A stretch of 64,000 nucleotides of DNA from NCBI RefSeq assembly GCF_014467055.1, contig NZ_CP060696.1:496001-560000 (forward strand), in the 5' to 3' direction. Source of the DNA: Caproicibacterium amylolyticum (GTDB taxonomy: Bacteria; Bacillota; Clostridia; Oscillospirales; Acutalibacteraceae). The notes beneath the pieces were generated by a model. The model saw only the letters and a program-made list of their open reading frames with translations, was not told where the DNA came from and did no database searches. Below are positions 35,112-45,245 of the stretch, one piece after another (positions within the stretch are counted from its first letter, which is position 1; each line of letters starts with the position of its first letter). Made by a program: the position numbers and the translations under genes.

Positions 35112-36239
35112 TTAATTCGCCTCAATTCTTGTTTGATAGGATGGATACGGGGAAACGATGGTGGTCTGCGTTTTGCAGCAGCGGAGCAGAATCTTGTCAA
35201 TTTTCGCAATGACTGTGTGCATCTGTTCTTCTGTGCCAATGGACATGCGGATATAGGTTTGAATACGCGGCTGATCGTAGTAGCGTACCAACACGCCTTC
35301 CTGTTTGAGTGCTGAATACAACGCTTCAGCAGAAAGAACAGTTGGTTCGAAAAACAAAAAGTTAGTGTTGGATTCCAAAACATGAAATCCCCGCTGCAAA
35401 AGGGCTGCGCGTACTTTTTCGCGTGTGCGTATAATTTTGCTTACGCACTGGTGCATATAATCCACATCCCGCACAGCGGCACATCCGAGTGCCTGCGAAA
35501 TGCTGTTGATGCTGTCCGGATTAAAAGCGGCTTTCATCTGGAAGAGGTCGGCAATATTCTGTGCGGATGAAACTGCAAACCCAATGCGGGCACCAGCAAG
35601 ATTGCGGGATTTGGACATTGTCTGGATAATCAGCAGGTTGTCGTACTGGTTTATGAGCGGGACACAGCTTTCGTTGCCGTAATCTACGTAGGCTTCATCA
35701 ATAATCACCAGATGCGCCGAGTTTGTGGCGGCTATGCGTTTTACATCTGCTAAGTCAAGTTTCAGCCCGCTGGGTGCATTTGGGTTTGCAATCAGCACGT
35801 TGCATCCGCAGCTGCAGTAATCGTCGGCGCAGATGCTGAAATCCTTTTTCAGTGGAATTTCGCGATACTGCAGGCCGAAAAAGATGGAAAAGGTTTTGTA
35901 AAAGTTGTAGGTGACATCGGGAAAACAAAATCCGCCGTTGCCGCTGCCAAACGCAATCATACAGTAAGCCAAAATGACATCTGAACCGCTGTCGGCAAAA
36001 ACTTGTTCCGGTTTTACGTGATAATAAGCGGCGATTGTTTTTGTCAGTTCAGTGCTTTTCGGGTCCGCATAAAGATTCTGTGTGGTCACCAACTCTTTTG
36101 TGAGGGCACTTAATACGGCTGGCGAGGGCGGATAAGGCGATTCATTTGCGTTAATTTTAATATAGGTTCTGTCCTTGGGCGCTTCTCCCAGGTGGTAGCC
36201 CTCTTTATCTTGAAAGTGTTTGCTCAAATATTTACCCAT
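35112..36239 (-). CDS. HisC-like class I/II aminotransferase (PLP-dependent)
   Basis: 375 aa from ATG 36239 with AAAAGGAGAA just before it; a GTG seven codons earlier is less likely. Fold-type I features: INANESPYPPSPAV, ADSGSDVILAYCMIAFG, LIANPNAPSG, IIDEAYVDYG and the PLP lysine in TMSKSRNLAGARIG. It closely resembles histidinol-phosphate aminotransferase, but no his genes are near and it heads an amino-compound uptake operon. It therefore more likely transaminates an imported amino acid or a product of its oxidation. Function beyond the aminotransferase class is uncertain. Confidence 0.85.
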   Translation of the reverse strand: MGKYLSKHFQDKEGYHLGEAPKDRTYIKINANESPYPPSPAVLSALTKELVTTQNLYADPKSTELTKTIAAYYHVKPEQVFADSGSDVILAYCMIAFGSGNGGFCFPDVTYNFYKTFSIFFGLQYREIPLKKDFSICADDYCSCGCNVLIANPNAPSGLKLDLADVKRIAATNSAHLVIIDEAYVDYGNESCVPLINQYDNLLIIQTMSKSRNLAGARIGFAVSSAQNIADLFQMKAAFNPDSINSISQALGCAAVRDVDYMHQCVSKIIRTREKVRAALLQRGFHVLESNTNFLFFEPTVLSAEALYSALKQEGVLVRYYDQPRIQTYIRMSIGTEEQMHTVIAKIDKILLRCCKTQTTIVSPYPSYQTRIEAN

Positions 36240-36326
36240 AGGTGATTCTCCTTTTCGCACAAGTGAAATTTGCCTGAAGCAGAAGCCCCTGCTTTTGCGG
36301 TGGCACTGCTGCGTTCAACAGTCTAT

Positions 36327-36355
36327 ATTATGAAGCGAAAAGGGTCCGATTGCAA
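36327..36355 (-). promoter_or_regulatory. Promoter of the ten-gene minus-strand operon
   Basis: On the minus strand TTGCAA, 17 bases, CATAAT, about 90 bases before the HisC-like start. Confidence 0.6.
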
Positions 36356-36658
36356 GCAAATTGCAAGTTTAATAAATAAATTATTCAAAAATGCATGTCG
36401 AGTTTATATAATTAACCTTTTGGCACCAAATACTTTGTTATCTGAACCAATTTATATTTTTGCATGCTTTCAGATGGAATGAAAACTGGAATTCCTTAAT
36501 AAATATAGGAAAATCGGCGATATAAGCTAGCTGCGCACTTACAGAAATATGAATAAATTTACTGGACGATACAAAAATGCTCAAAAAATTATGAAAACTT
36601 CAAAAGTAAAGTGTTACATGCAAATGAAATAATTAATCACTGAAATTTCATATTCATC

Positions 36659-36687
36659 TTGACAACGAAATGAAGATGCCATATAAT
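36659..36687 (+). promoter_or_regulatory. Promoter of the binding protein-M20 unit
   Basis: TTGACA, 17 bases, TATAAT: consensus sigma-A promoter, 68 bases before the ATG. Confidence 0.88.
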
Positions 36688-36754
36688 CAAAGCCAAATCC
36701 ACGAAGCCTTCCATACCATACCTGCAAATTTATAAGCAAAAGAGGTAGTGAGAG

Positions 36755-37642
36755 ATGAAAACAAAAAATAGTGTAATTGCAAAAAGAGTAATCGCGGGGG
36801 TGCTGGCGGCAGTTTCTTCTGCAGTCCTCTTCGCGGGCTGTTCTTCCGGCGGCAGCCAGTCCACTGCAGGCTCCACGGCGGCTGGCGCACAGTCAGCAGA
36901 AAAGAAAACTTTTAAAATCGCTCTGGAATGTGCCTATGCACCGTACAACTGGACACAGACGGATAATTCCAACAACGCGGTTCCAATTCAGGATTCCGGT
37001 ACATACTGCAACGGATACGATATTCAGATTGCAAAGAAAATTGCGGACAGCATGGGCTGTGAGTTACAGGTTTATAAAACCGAGTGGACCTCCATTCCGA
37101 CCGCGATTACTTCCGGCAAGGTGGACGCAGGCATCTGCGGTATGACTGTAACTGCGGAACGCAAGAAGACGCTGCTGTTCAGCGACCCGTACTACACATC
37201 CAGCTTTGTTGCATTGGTGAAAAAAGACGGCAAGTTTGCCAATGCCAAGAGCCTTAACGACCTCAAAGGAGCTGTCTGCACTTCCCAGCAGAGCACAGCT
37301 TGGTACGATCTGCTTTCGCAGATTCCCGGCGGAAGCATACAGCCGGCTTTAACGGATGTGCCGACCATGCTGGTTGCGCTGACCTCCGGCAAGTGTGAGA
37401 TGCTTTCCTGTGATAAGCCGACCGGAATGGCTGCGGTTAAGGCATATTCAAATCTCAAAATGATTGAATTTGCTGAGGGCAGCGGTTTTAAGGTGGACGC
37501 AGAGCAGACACACGTTTGCGCCGCACTTTCCTTGAACAATACGGAATTGCAGGGCAAAATCAACACGGCTCTCAAAAATATCAGTACAGCCGACCAGGAA
37601 AAGCTGATGCAGTGGGCAGTTGACCACCAGCCTTCGGCCTGA
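36755..37642 (+). CDS. Amino acid ABC transporter solute-binding lipoprotein
   Basis: 295 aa. Lipoprotein signal with lipobox FAGC (Cys near residue 29) and a Ser/Gly-rich linker. The body is a family-3 periplasmic-binding protein: FKIALECAYAPYNW, GYDIQIAKKIADSMGCE, VDAGICGMTVTAERKK and the ligand Arg/Asp regions. It delivers polar amino acids or opine-like compounds to the permease and ATPase encoded divergently, 500 bases away. A hairpin terminator follows and limits, but may not stop, transcription into the M20 gene. Confidence 0.94.
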   Translation: MKTKNSVIAKRVIAGVLAAVSSAVLFAGCSSGGSQSTAGSTAAGAQSAEKKTFKIALECAYAPYNWTQTDNSNNAVPIQDSGTYCNGYDIQIAKKIADSMGCELQVYKTEWTSIPTAITSGKVDAGICGMTVTAERKKTLLFSDPYYTSSFVALVKKDGKFANAKSLNDLKGAVCTSQQSTAWYDLLSQIPGGSIQPALTDVPTMLVALTSGKCEMLSCDKPTGMAAVKAYSNLKMIEFAEGSGFKVDAEQTHVCAALSLNNTELQGKINTALKNISTADQEKLMQWAVDHQPSA

Positions 37643-37670
37643 TAAATGAATTGCTGCATATAAATTAAAA

Positions 37671-37731
37671 CATCCGCAGTGAAGAAATCCCTGATTTTCA
37701 GAAGGGTTTTTCGGCAGCTGCGGATTTTTAT
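37671..37731 (+). terminator. Terminator or attenuator between the binding protein and the amidohydrolase
   Basis: ATCCGCAG pairs with CTGCGGAT around a second AAATCCCT/AGGGTTTTT stem, followed by TTTTTA. It is a likely partial terminator that lowers downstream expression. Confidence 0.75.
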
Positions 37732-37759
37732 TAGAAAATTCAAGCGGAAGGTGAAGCAC

Positions 37760-38950
37760 ATGGACAAAGCGATTGCAGAAGCTGCACAGCAGATGGAACA
37801 GGAAATTATCGAAATCAGTGATTACATTTATAACCATCCGGAACTGGGTGATAAAGAATATAAAAGTTCAGCGTTTTTGGCAGACCTGCTGCAAAAAAAC
37901 GGCTTTCGAGTGCAGTATCCCTATTGTGGCTTGGCAACTGCGTTTCGCGCGGAGTTTGGCAGTACGAATGGCAGCCGAATTGCGCTGCTTGCGGAATATG
38001 ATGCCTTGCCGGGCTATGGTACCGAAAACAAGCCGGCGCATGCCTGTGGGCACAACTGGATTGCGGCTTCTACGGTCGGCGGTGCACTGCTGCTTTCTAA
38101 AGCGTATCCGCAGATGGAAGGCACAGTGGTGGTGATTGGGACACCGGCGGAAGAAACAATTGGCAGAAAAATCGATTTGCTTCGGGCCGGTGCTTTTCAA
38201 AATGTGGATGCTGTTTTTCAGATGCACTTAGGAAAACACACCAATCTGCATGTATCTGCACTTGCAATCGATTCCTGGAAATTCGAGTTCTTTGGGAAAG
38301 CCAGTCATGCGGCAGCGGCTCCTTATCTCGGCATCAATGCGCTTGACGCAGCAAATCTCACTTTTTCAGGTGTCAACGCGCTGCGTCAGCAGCTTCGCCC
38401 GGACGTTCGGGTCCACGGAATCATTGCATCCGGCGGCGAAGCGCCAAACATCATTCCCAGTTACGCAGCATGCAAATTTTATGTAAGGGCAAAGAATCGC
38501 ACGTATCTGGATGAAGTTTCAGAAAAGGTCAAAAATTGTGCGCGCGGCGCAGCTTTAATGGCCGGTGCAAAGCTAAAAATCAGCAAATTTGAGAACAGTT
38601 TCGATCATCTCAATGTGAACCGGACGCTCTACCACGTAATGGAACAAAGTCTTAAACAATGTGGAATTGCTGACTTTGAGCAGGAACCGGAGCTTACCGG
38701 TTCTACAGATATTGGAAGCGTTAGTTCCTGTGTACCTGTCTTTTATGGGCACATTGGCGTTGGAAACGGGAAAGCTGGCCCACACGAAGAAGAATTTTTG
38801 CAGTACGTAAATTCCGAAGAAGCACATTACAAACTGCTGCAAACAGCGCAGGCCTTCGCACTTGCCATTCATCGGGTCATTGCAGAGGAAGCGTTAATGA
38901 AGCAGGTTAAGCAGGAATTTCAGAAGAAGTCAGCCGAAAAAGAAAGCTGA
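37760..38950 (+). CDS. M20 family amidohydrolase (PM20D2/AbgB-like)
   Basis: 396 aa from ATG 37760 (GGAAGGTGA upstream). The metal-binding Cys/His segment AHACGHNWIA, the catalytic Glu pair in GTPAEETIG and the dimerisation-domain SHAAAAPYLG are typical of M20 aminoacylases of the carboxypeptidase Ss1/PM20D2/AbgB group. These enzymes cleave N-acyl amino acids or unusual dipeptides such as beta-alanyl-lysine. Lying behind the binding protein of an amino-compound importer, it probably frees an amino acid from an imported conjugate. Substrate unknown. Confidence 0.88.
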   Translation: MDKAIAEAAQQMEQEIIEISDYIYNHPELGDKEYKSSAFLADLLQKNGFRVQYPYCGLATAFRAEFGSTNGSRIALLAEYDALPGYGTENKPAHACGHNWIAASTVGGALLLSKAYPQMEGTVVVIGTPAEETIGRKIDLLRAGAFQNVDAVFQMHLGKHTNLHVSALAIDSWKFEFFGKASHAAAAPYLGINALDAANLTFSGVNALRQQLRPDVRVHGIIASGGEAPNIIPSYAACKFYVRAKNRTYLDEVSEKVKNCARGAALMAGAKLKISKFENSFDHLNVNRTLYHVMEQSLKQCGIADFEQEPELTGSTDIGSVSSCVPVFYGHIGVGNGKAGPHEEEFLQYVNSEEAHYKLLQTAQAFALAIHRVIAEEALMKQVKQEFQKKSAEKES

Positions 38951-38975
38951 AACTTTGCCTGAATGTCACAGACAA

Positions 38976-39038
38976 TAAAATACTCCCGAAGCGAACAATG
39001 TGGAAAAGAACACACAGTTTGCTTCAGGAGTATTTTTC
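38976..39038. terminator. Bidirectional terminator between the M20 gene and the PhoB-type regulator
   Basis: AAAATACTCC(C)GAAGC pairs with GCTTCAGGAGTATTTTT. Confidence 0.88.
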
Positions 39039-39063
39039 TTTCATTATTTAAAATAAATTAACC

Positions 39064-39582
39064 TTATGAATCTGTATTTTTTAAGTTGTCATTGAATTTG
39101 TAGCCAACACCCCAGATTGTCAAAATATAGGTTGGCTTGTCCGGATTTGGTTCAATCTTTTTGCGCAGCTTCCGGATAAAAGCCATAATGTTGCTGTCGG
39201 AAAGCAAGTAGTCTTCTTCCCAGACGGCGTTAAATATCTGCTCTTTTGTAAAAACGGTTCCCCGATTCTGCGCGAGAAAGTACAGAATATCAAATTCCTT
39301 CGGTGTCAGCAGGACAGGGGTACTGTTTAGCTGCACGGTACGGCTTTTTGGAAAGATTTCCAAGCTTCCGAATTTCAGAGGCGGCATCTGTACCACTGCG
39401 GCGGGGATTTCATCTTTTTCTTTGCAAATAATCAGGCTGCCGATTTTACCCTGCAGCAGTTCTGAAAGGCCTTCTTGCAGTTCTTTCATGCCTGCCGCAT
39501 TTTCGGGAACTTGACTGCTTTGTTTCAGAAGCCATTGTAAGGAGGAGGCATCTGCGATAATAATGCTTGCGTTTTGTTTCAA
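39064..39582 (-). CDS. OmpR/PhoB-type winged-helix regulator without a receiver phosphosite
   Basis: 172 aa. The C-terminal 100 residues are a clear Trans_reg_C domain: LLTPKEFDILYFLAQN, VFTKEQIFNAVW, and the recognition helix SNIMAFIRKLRKKIE with the wing YILTIWGVGYKF. The first 70 residues (SIIIADASSLQWLL...GSLIICKEKDEIP) may be a relic of a response-regulator receiver but contain no phospho-acceptor motif. It follows the mgtA-type gene by 40 bases on the same strand, so it may adjust magnesium transport by a route other than phosphorylation. No histidine kinase is nearby. Confidence 0.82.
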   Translation of the reverse strand: MKQNASIIIADASSLQWLLKQSSQVPENAAGMKELQEGLSELLQGKIGSLIICKEKDEIPAAVVQMPPLKFGSLEIFPKSRTVQLNSTPVLLTPKEFDILYFLAQNRGTVFTKEQIFNAVWEEDYLLSDSNIMAFIRKLRKKIEPNPDKPTYILTIWGVGYKFNDNLKNTDS

Positions 39583-39622
39583 GAAAATACCTCCTCTGGG
39601 ACAATACTTAAAAATTATTAAC

Positions 39623-42289
39623 CTAAAACAACCTGCTGTGCTTCTTTAAATACAGTGCTTTCACAACGGACGCAACCAGCATATAGCAGACGCACACAAC
39701 AATGATGTAGAGATAAAAGTAAGGTGGAACAGCAGTCAGGCCGATACCCGCGGCGGCGGGAAGGCAGGAAAATACCGTCAGGCTGAGTATGCCGGCCAAT
39801 GTGGTCAGCAGTACCGGCACAGAGGGACGGCTCTGCACAAAGGGGATGTCCTTTGTGCGCAGCATATATAGAATCAAAATCTGCGACCAGATGGATTCCA
39901 AAAACCACCCGCTTTGAAACAGTGTGGCAAACTGTGCCCGCAGAGCCGGGTTAGTGATCTCGTAGAATAAATGGCCGCCGCATGCGGTGGGGCAGACAAA
40001 AAAGTAAAGAAACAGAAAAGTCAGAATATCAAACACAGAACTGACTGGCCCAAAACAAAGCATAAAGCGAGAAAGGTGTTTGCCGGAAAACTCCGCCGGC
40101 TGTTTGAAAAGGCTGCTGTCCACGTTGTCCCATGGCAGCACCATGCAGATCATGTCGTACAGGAGATTCAGCAAAATCAGCTGCAGAGAAGTCATGGGCA
40201 AAAACGGCAGAAACAAACTGGCACACACGATGGCAATGATGTTTCCCAAATTAGAGCTTGCGGAAATGTGCACATATTTTGAAATATTGAGAAAGGTTTT
40301 TCTGCCCTCTAAAATGCCTTTTTCCAGGACATTTAAGTCCTTTTTCAGAAGTACCACATCAGAAACTTCTTTGGCGGCATCCACCGCATTTTCTACGGAA
40401 ATGCCGACGTCTGCTTCCGCAAGCGCCGGGATGTCATTGATGCCGTCGCCGAGGAAACCAACGGTGTGGCCCTGTGCCCGCAGAGCATAGAGAATTTTCA
40501 CCTTTTGCTGTGGTGTCAGCTCGGCAAAGAGGCTGCAGTTTTCCGCAGCCTCACGTAGTTGGCTGTCCGTCATTTCGGCGATTTGGCGGCCGGTAACAAT
40601 GCGGCTGGCAGGAATGTTAAGCCGCTCGCAGACAGAGGCGGTTACCTCTGCGCTGTCACCGGACAAAATCTTGGTCTGTACTGACAAACGATGCAGCTTT
40701 TCCAGTGCAATTTTAGCAGATGCTTTTGGTGCATCAAAAAAAGCGAGGTACCCCAAAAGCGTCATGCTGTTTTCATCTGCGGCGGTTACAGTAGTTCGCT
40801 GCGGCGCAATTTCTTTTATCGCAACGGCAATCACCTTAATGCCGTCTTCCAGAATTTCTTCTGTTATGGCACGGATACTGTCGGTACGGTCTTTGCCCAT
40901 AGGTACTGTTTTGCCATTGACACGAACAAAGCTGCAGCGCTCGCTGACCGCATCCACACTGCCCTTGGTAATCATCAGGCAACTGCCGTCGGTACTGTGC
41001 GCCAGCACACTTACACATTTTCGGCTGTAGTCAAAGGGCAACTCATCTGCCTTTTTCCAGTTGCCCAGCAAAGAGGAAAAATGCTGTTCGTGGTGCGGCA
41101 TCCGGCGGCACTTCAGCACGGCGCTGTCAATATTATTCTGTGCACCGGAATGAAAGCTGCTGTTTATGAAGGCCATGTCAAGCACTGTGCTATCCTCATT
41201 GCCCAGAGCGTCCATGTAATATTCCAAAAGGATTTTATCATTCGTCAAAGTGCCTGTCTTATCCATACAGAGCACGTCCATACTGCCGAATACCTGCATG
41301 GAGTTCATATCTTTTATCAGTGTTTCTTTTTTTGACATGGCGATGGCGCCTTTGGTCAGGCAGGCGGTTATCACCATTGGCAGCATTTCCGGCGTAAGTC
41401 CAACAGCAACACTGAGCGCAAACAGAAAGGAGGTGACCCAGCTGCCATGCATGATTCCCAAAAGAAGAAAAATCATTGGAACCAGCAGAAGCATAAATTT
41501 GAGCAGCACTTTGGCAATGGAGGAGGAGGTAAGCGTAAAAAGATTCTTTTTGCTGCTTTGACAGGCATGAAAACTGCCGTAGAGCGTGTCCTGCCCCACT
41601 GCCAGCACAATGCCCTCTCCGCTGCCGCTGATAATCGTGCTTCCGGTAAAGCCAAGGTTGCGCAGTACAGCCAGAGAAGCCCCTGTGTGTTCCGGCAGGG
41701 TGGAGGCATCTTTTTCTAAAATTGCACTTTCGCCGGTAATGGCAGCCTGTGAAACAAATAGATCTGTAGCACTGATGAACCGTACGTCGGCGGGGATAGA
41801 GTCACCGGCACAAAGACGAATTCGGTCGCCAATGACCAATTCACTCATTGGCAGTTCGGCCAGCTGACCATCCCGAAAAACAGAAACGTTTGCATGAATC
41901 ATCTGTGTCAGTTTGTCGGTGGCTTTTCGGGAGCGCAGTTCCTGTGAAAAGCGTAGGCATCCGCTGATTAGAAACATCAGCAGAATGATAGGTGCAGTGG
42001 TTAGTGAGTTTGGCGCGGCTTTTTGCGAAAGCATGGTATCTGCGAAAAAGGAAACAAAGCCGACTGTCAGTAAAATGACAGTCAGTGGATTCAAAAAAGC
42101 ACGCCGCAGGCACTGCGGCAGTGAATCTTTTCTTTTCTGTATTTCATTGTTTCCATATTTTTCCCGCATAGCTTGTGCCGCCGCAGTGGAGAGACCGCCG
42201 ATGGACAGGGAAAAGTCCTCTAAAAGCTGCGAAATACTTTTGTGGGAGTAGGTTTCAAGCCGTTCATGAAGTAAAGAATCCTTTGCCAC
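39623..42289 (-). CDS. mgtA: MgtA-type magnesium-translocating P-type ATPase, copy 1
   Basis: 888 aa. The P-ATPase core is intact: actuator AITGES, phosphorylation site Asp343 in MDKTGTLT, nucleotide-domain KGSVDAV and hinge FLGDGINDIPAL. The P3B-specific [12 protein letters not shown] and the C-terminal membrane helices are also present. Mg2+ import against a gradient is expected. GTG 42289 is chosen because AGGAG lies 8 bases before it on the minus strand; upstream in-frame ATGs lack a ribosome site. A divergent paralogue starts about 210 bases away. Cation specificity is from family only. Confidence 0.92.
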   Translation of the reverse strand: MAKDSLLHERLETYSHKSISQLLEDFSLSIGGLSTAAAQAMREKYGNNEIQKRKDSLPQCLRRAFLNPLTVILLTVGFVSFFADTMLSQKAAPNSLTTAPIILLMFLISGCLRFSQELRSRKATDKLTQMIHANVSVFRDGQLAELPMSELVIGDRIRLCAGDSIPADVRFISATDLFVSQAAITGESAILEKDASTLPEHTGASLAVLRNLGFTGSTIISGSGEGIVLAVGQDTLYGSFHACQSSKKNLFTLTSSSIAKVLLKFMLLLVPMIFLLLGIMHGSWVTSFLFALSVAVGLTPEMLPMVITACLTKGAIAMSKKETLIKDMNSMQVFGSMDVLCMDKTGTLTNDKILLEYYMDALGNEDSTVLDMAFINSSFHSGAQNNIDSAVLKCRRMPHHEQHFSSLLGNWKKADELPFDYSRKCVSVLAHSTDGSCLMITKGSVDAVSERCSFVRVNGKTVPMGKDRTDSIRAITEEILEDGIKVIAVAIKEIAPQRTTVTAADENSMTLLGYLAFFDAPKASAKIALEKLHRLSVQTKILSGDSAEVTASVCERLNIPASRIVTGRQIAEMTDSQLREAAENCSLFAELTPQQKVKILYALRAQGHTVGFLGDGINDIPALAEADVGISVENAVDAAKEVSDVVLLKKDLNVLEKGILEGRKTFLNISKYVHISASSNLGNIIAIVCASLFLPFLPMTSLQLILLNLLYDMICMVLPWDNVDSSLFKQPAEFSGKHLSRFMLCFGPVSSVFDILTFLFLYFFVCPTACGGHLFYEITNPALRAQFATLFQSGWFLESIWSQILILYMLRTKDIPFVQSRPSVPVLLTTLAGILSLTVFSCLPAAAGIGLTAVPPYFYLYIIVVCVCYMLVASVVKALYLKKHSRLF

Positions 42290-42499
42290 GAAATTTTCTC
42301 CTGTTCCAAATTTTTCTTGCACTTCTTGTACTTGTACTATTAGCATTTTCGCATAATTTGGCGTATGTTTCAAGGCGAAAGTCGTTTTTTGAGTGAAAGC
42401 AAGAAAATCGCAAGATTTTGGTCATGGTCTCACCCGATTGTTTTTGTTATGCTAAAACAAGTGCAGACCGCAGTGTGCACAGACAGGAGGGAATGGATA

Positions 42500-45232
42500 A
42501 TGACTTTTCGCAGCAAGCAGCTGCCAACCAAAAAGACCAGGCAGCTGGAACTCCGCAGGGAGAATGTCCGCAAAAGACTGATGGCAGCAGCCATGCAGGA
42601 TAAGGGCTTGATTCTTGGCCGGATGGATGTTGGGATTGACGGCCTTTCAGAAGAACAAGTGGAAAAGAATCAGGAGCTTTACGGAAGTAACAAAATCGAA
42701 AGACAGAAAAGGGATTCGCTGCCGAAAAGGCTGATGAAAGCGTTTATCAATCCGTTTTCCTGCATTTTAATTTTTTTGGCGGTCATATCTTTCTTTCAGG
42801 ATATTATTCTGGCAGAGCCGGGCGACAAAGACCCCGTGACCTTTATTATTATTACAACAATGGTATGCATCAGCGGTGTTCTGCGCTTTGTGCAGGAGAC
42901 CCGCTCCGGAAACGCTGCGGAAAGCCTGCTGAAGCTGATTCGCACAACCTGCACCGTGCGCAGGGAGGGTACGCTGCAGGAAATTGATTTGGACGATTTG
43001 GTTGTTGGCGACATCGTGCATCTTTCCGCGGGGGATATGGTTCCGGCAGATGTGCGGGTGTTAAGCGCAAAAGATTTATTTGTCAGTCAGTCCTCCCTAA
43101 CCGGAGAGAGCGAGCCGGTGGAAAAGAATGCGCAGCAGAGCGGCGAGATGATGTCCTTAACAGACTACAGCTGCTTGGCATTTATGGGCAGCAACGTCAT
43201 CAGTGGCTCTGCGGAAGCAATTACTGCCGCAGTTGGGGAGGATACCCTGCTGGGTTCTATGGCCAAAGAGATTCAGAGTGTACCGCCCGCCAGCAGCTTT
43301 GAAAAAGGTGTCAATGCAGTCTCTTGGGTGCTCATTCGTTTTATGATGATTATGGTTCCAATCGTATTTTTCATAAACGGCATTACAAAAGGTGACTGGC
43401 TCAATGCGTTTACTTTTGCCGTGTCGATTGCGGTAGGACTGACGCCGGAAATGCTGCCGATGATTGTAACGACCTGCCTTGCAAAAGGGGCCGTTGCGAT
43501 GTCCAAAAAGAAAACGATTGTTAAAAATCTCAATTCGATTCAGAATTTTGGTGCCATGGATGTTCTCTGCACCGATAAAACCGGTACGCTGACGCAGGAT
43601 AAAGTTGTGCTGGAGTATCACATGAACATTACCGGCGCCGAGGACATGCGCGTTTTAAAGCACGCTTTTTTAAACAGCTACTTCCAAACCGGTTTAAAGA
43701 ACCTGATGGATATCGCGGTAATTGAGCGAATGAAGGAAAGCGGTGAGGAGGGCAGCGAGCTGCAGGAGATTGCGGAAAAGTACACAAAGGTAGACGAAAT
43801 TCCCTTTGACTTTGCCCGCAGACGCATGAGCGTGGTCGTTTCCGACGGCACAGGCAAGCGGCAGATGATTACCAAAGGTGCCGTGGAGGAAATGCTTTCG
43901 GTATGCTCCTATGTGGAGTATGACGGCAAGGTAACAGCGCTGACGGATGAAATGAAAGAAATGGCGCTTGCCACAGTGGATAAGCTGAACGATGACGGCA
44001 TGCGGGTCATTGCGGTAGCGCAAAAAACCAATCCCGCGGCAGCGGACGCCTTTTCTGTGGCGGATGAAAGCAATATGGTCATGATTGGCTACCTGGCATT
44101 CTTGGACCCGCCGAAGGAGTCCACAAAGGCTGCAATCCAGGCGCTGAATGAATACGGTGTAAAAGTAAAAATCCTGACGGGTGACAATGAGCGTGTGACC
44201 CGCTGCATCTGCAAAATGGTTGGACTAAAGGTGCACAATATTCTGACCGGTGCAGATATTGAGAAAATGAATGAAAACCAGCTGAAAAAGACCGTTGAAA
44301 AAACAATGGTGTTTGCCAAGCTCTCCCCATCGCAGAAAGCGCAAGTGGTTACTGTTTTGCAGCAAAACGGCCACACGGTCGGCTTTATGGGGGACGGGAT
44401 TAATGACGCCGCCGCTCTGAAAAGTGCTGATGTTGGCATTTCGGTAGACACAGCGGTAGATATTGCCAAGGAATCAGCAGATGTGATTCTGCTGCAAAAG
44501 GATTTGACAGTGCTGGAGCAGGGCATTGTAGAGGGCAGAAAAACTTATGCCAACATGATAAAATACATTAAAATTACGGCAAGTTCCAACTTTGGCAATG
44601 TATTTTCGGTGCTGGCGGCAAGTGCGTTCATTCCTTATGAACCGATGGCAGGCATTCACCTGCTGCTGCTCAACTTAATTTATGATATTTCCTGCACAGC
44701 AATTCCATGGGATAATGTGGACCGGGAATTTTTATTGAAGCCGCGCAAATGGGATGCTTCCAGTGTTGGTCGATTTATGCTGTGGATGGGGCCTGTAAGC
44801 TCTGTCTTCGACATTACAACATATTTGCTTTCTTATTTCGTCATCTGTCCGATGTTTGTACCCGGTGCAAACGGCAGGACATTTAATCAGATTCCGGCGG
44901 CGGAGGAAACAGTTCGCAATATCTACATGATGATGGCACAGGCAATCTGGTTTGTAGAGTCCATGTGGACGCAGGCAATGGTAATCCATATGATTCGCAC
45001 CGAAAAAGTGCCGTTTGTGCAGAGCAGAGCATCGTTCCAGCTGACTGTGCTGACCTTTGCCGGTATGGCTGTGCTTACGGTGATTCCATTTACCGGAGTT
45101 GGCGCGAACATTGGCCTGTATCCATTCCCACCAGTCTGCTTTGTCTGGCTTGCTGCTACTGTGTTTTTGTATATGATGCTGGCGACGGCTGTCAAACGGA
45201 TTTACATTAAAAAGCACGGAGAACTGCTGTAG
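42500..45232 (+). CDS. mgtA: MgtA-type magnesium-translocating P-type ATPase, copy 2
   Basis: 910 aa from ATG 42500 with AGGAGG 9 bases upstream; a longer in-frame opening at 42365 has no ribosome site. Motifs: SLTGES, Asp359 in [38 protein letters not shown]. The N-terminal extension is basic (about 45 residues). It is clearly paralogous to the divergent copy but not identical, so the pair may serve different Mg2+ levels or different cations. A 50-aa membrane peptide gene follows after 13 bases. Confidence 0.93.
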   Translation: MTFRSKQLPTKKTRQLELRRENVRKRLMAAAMQDKGLILGRMDVGIDGLSEEQVEKNQELYGSNKIERQKRDSLPKRLMKAFINPFSCILIFLAVISFFQDIILAEPGDKDPVTFIIITTMVCISGVLRFVQETRSGNAAESLLKLIRTTCTVRREGTLQEIDLDDLVVGDIVHLSAGDMVPADVRVLSAKDLFVSQSSLTGESEPVEKNAQQSGEMMSLTDYSCLAFMGSNVISGSAEAITAAVGEDTLLGSMAKEIQSVPPASSFEKGVNAVSWVLIRFMMIMVPIVFFINGITKGDWLNAFTFAVSIAVGLTPEMLPMIVTTCLAKGAVAMSKKKTIVKNLNSIQNFGAMDVLCTDKTGTLTQDKVVLEYHMNITGAEDMRVLKHAFLNSYFQTGLKNLMDIAVIERMKESGEEGSELQEIAEKYTKVDEIPFDFARRRMSVVVSDGTGKRQMITKGAVEEMLSVCSYVEYDGKVTALTDEMKEMALATVDKLNDDGMRVIAVAQKTNPAAADAFSVADESNMVMIGYLAFLDPPKESTKAAIQALNEYGVKVKILTGDNERVTRCICKMVGLKVHNILTGADIEKMNENQLKKTVEKTMVFAKLSPSQKAQVVTVLQQNGHTVGFMGDGINDAAALKSADVGISVDTAVDIAKESADVILLQKDLTVLEQGIVEGRKTYANMIKYIKITASSNFGNVFSVLAASAFIPYEPMAGIHLLLLNLIYDISCTAIPWDNVDREFLLKPRKWDASSVGRFMLWMGPVSSVFDITTYLLSYFVICPMFVPGANGRTFNQIPAAEETVRNIYMMMAQAIWFVESMWTQAMVIHMIRTEKVPFVQSRASFQLTVLTFAGMAVLTVIPFTGVGANIGLYPFPPVCFVWLAATVFLYMMLATAVKRIYIKKHGELL

Positions 45233-45245
45233 GGAGGGGCAAAAA

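Larger units (their letters stand above)
36240..36754. other. Divergent promoter region of the amino-compound cluster
   Basis: About 500 AT-rich bases with no convincing gene. It carries one good promoter in each direction (listed separately). No regulator gene is next to it and no clear palindromic operator was spotted. Confidence 0.5.

Noticed and set aside
42290..42499. M-box Mg2+ riboswitch between the mgtA genes
   Set aside because: None of the conserved M-box segments could be found on either strand and the space is tight.
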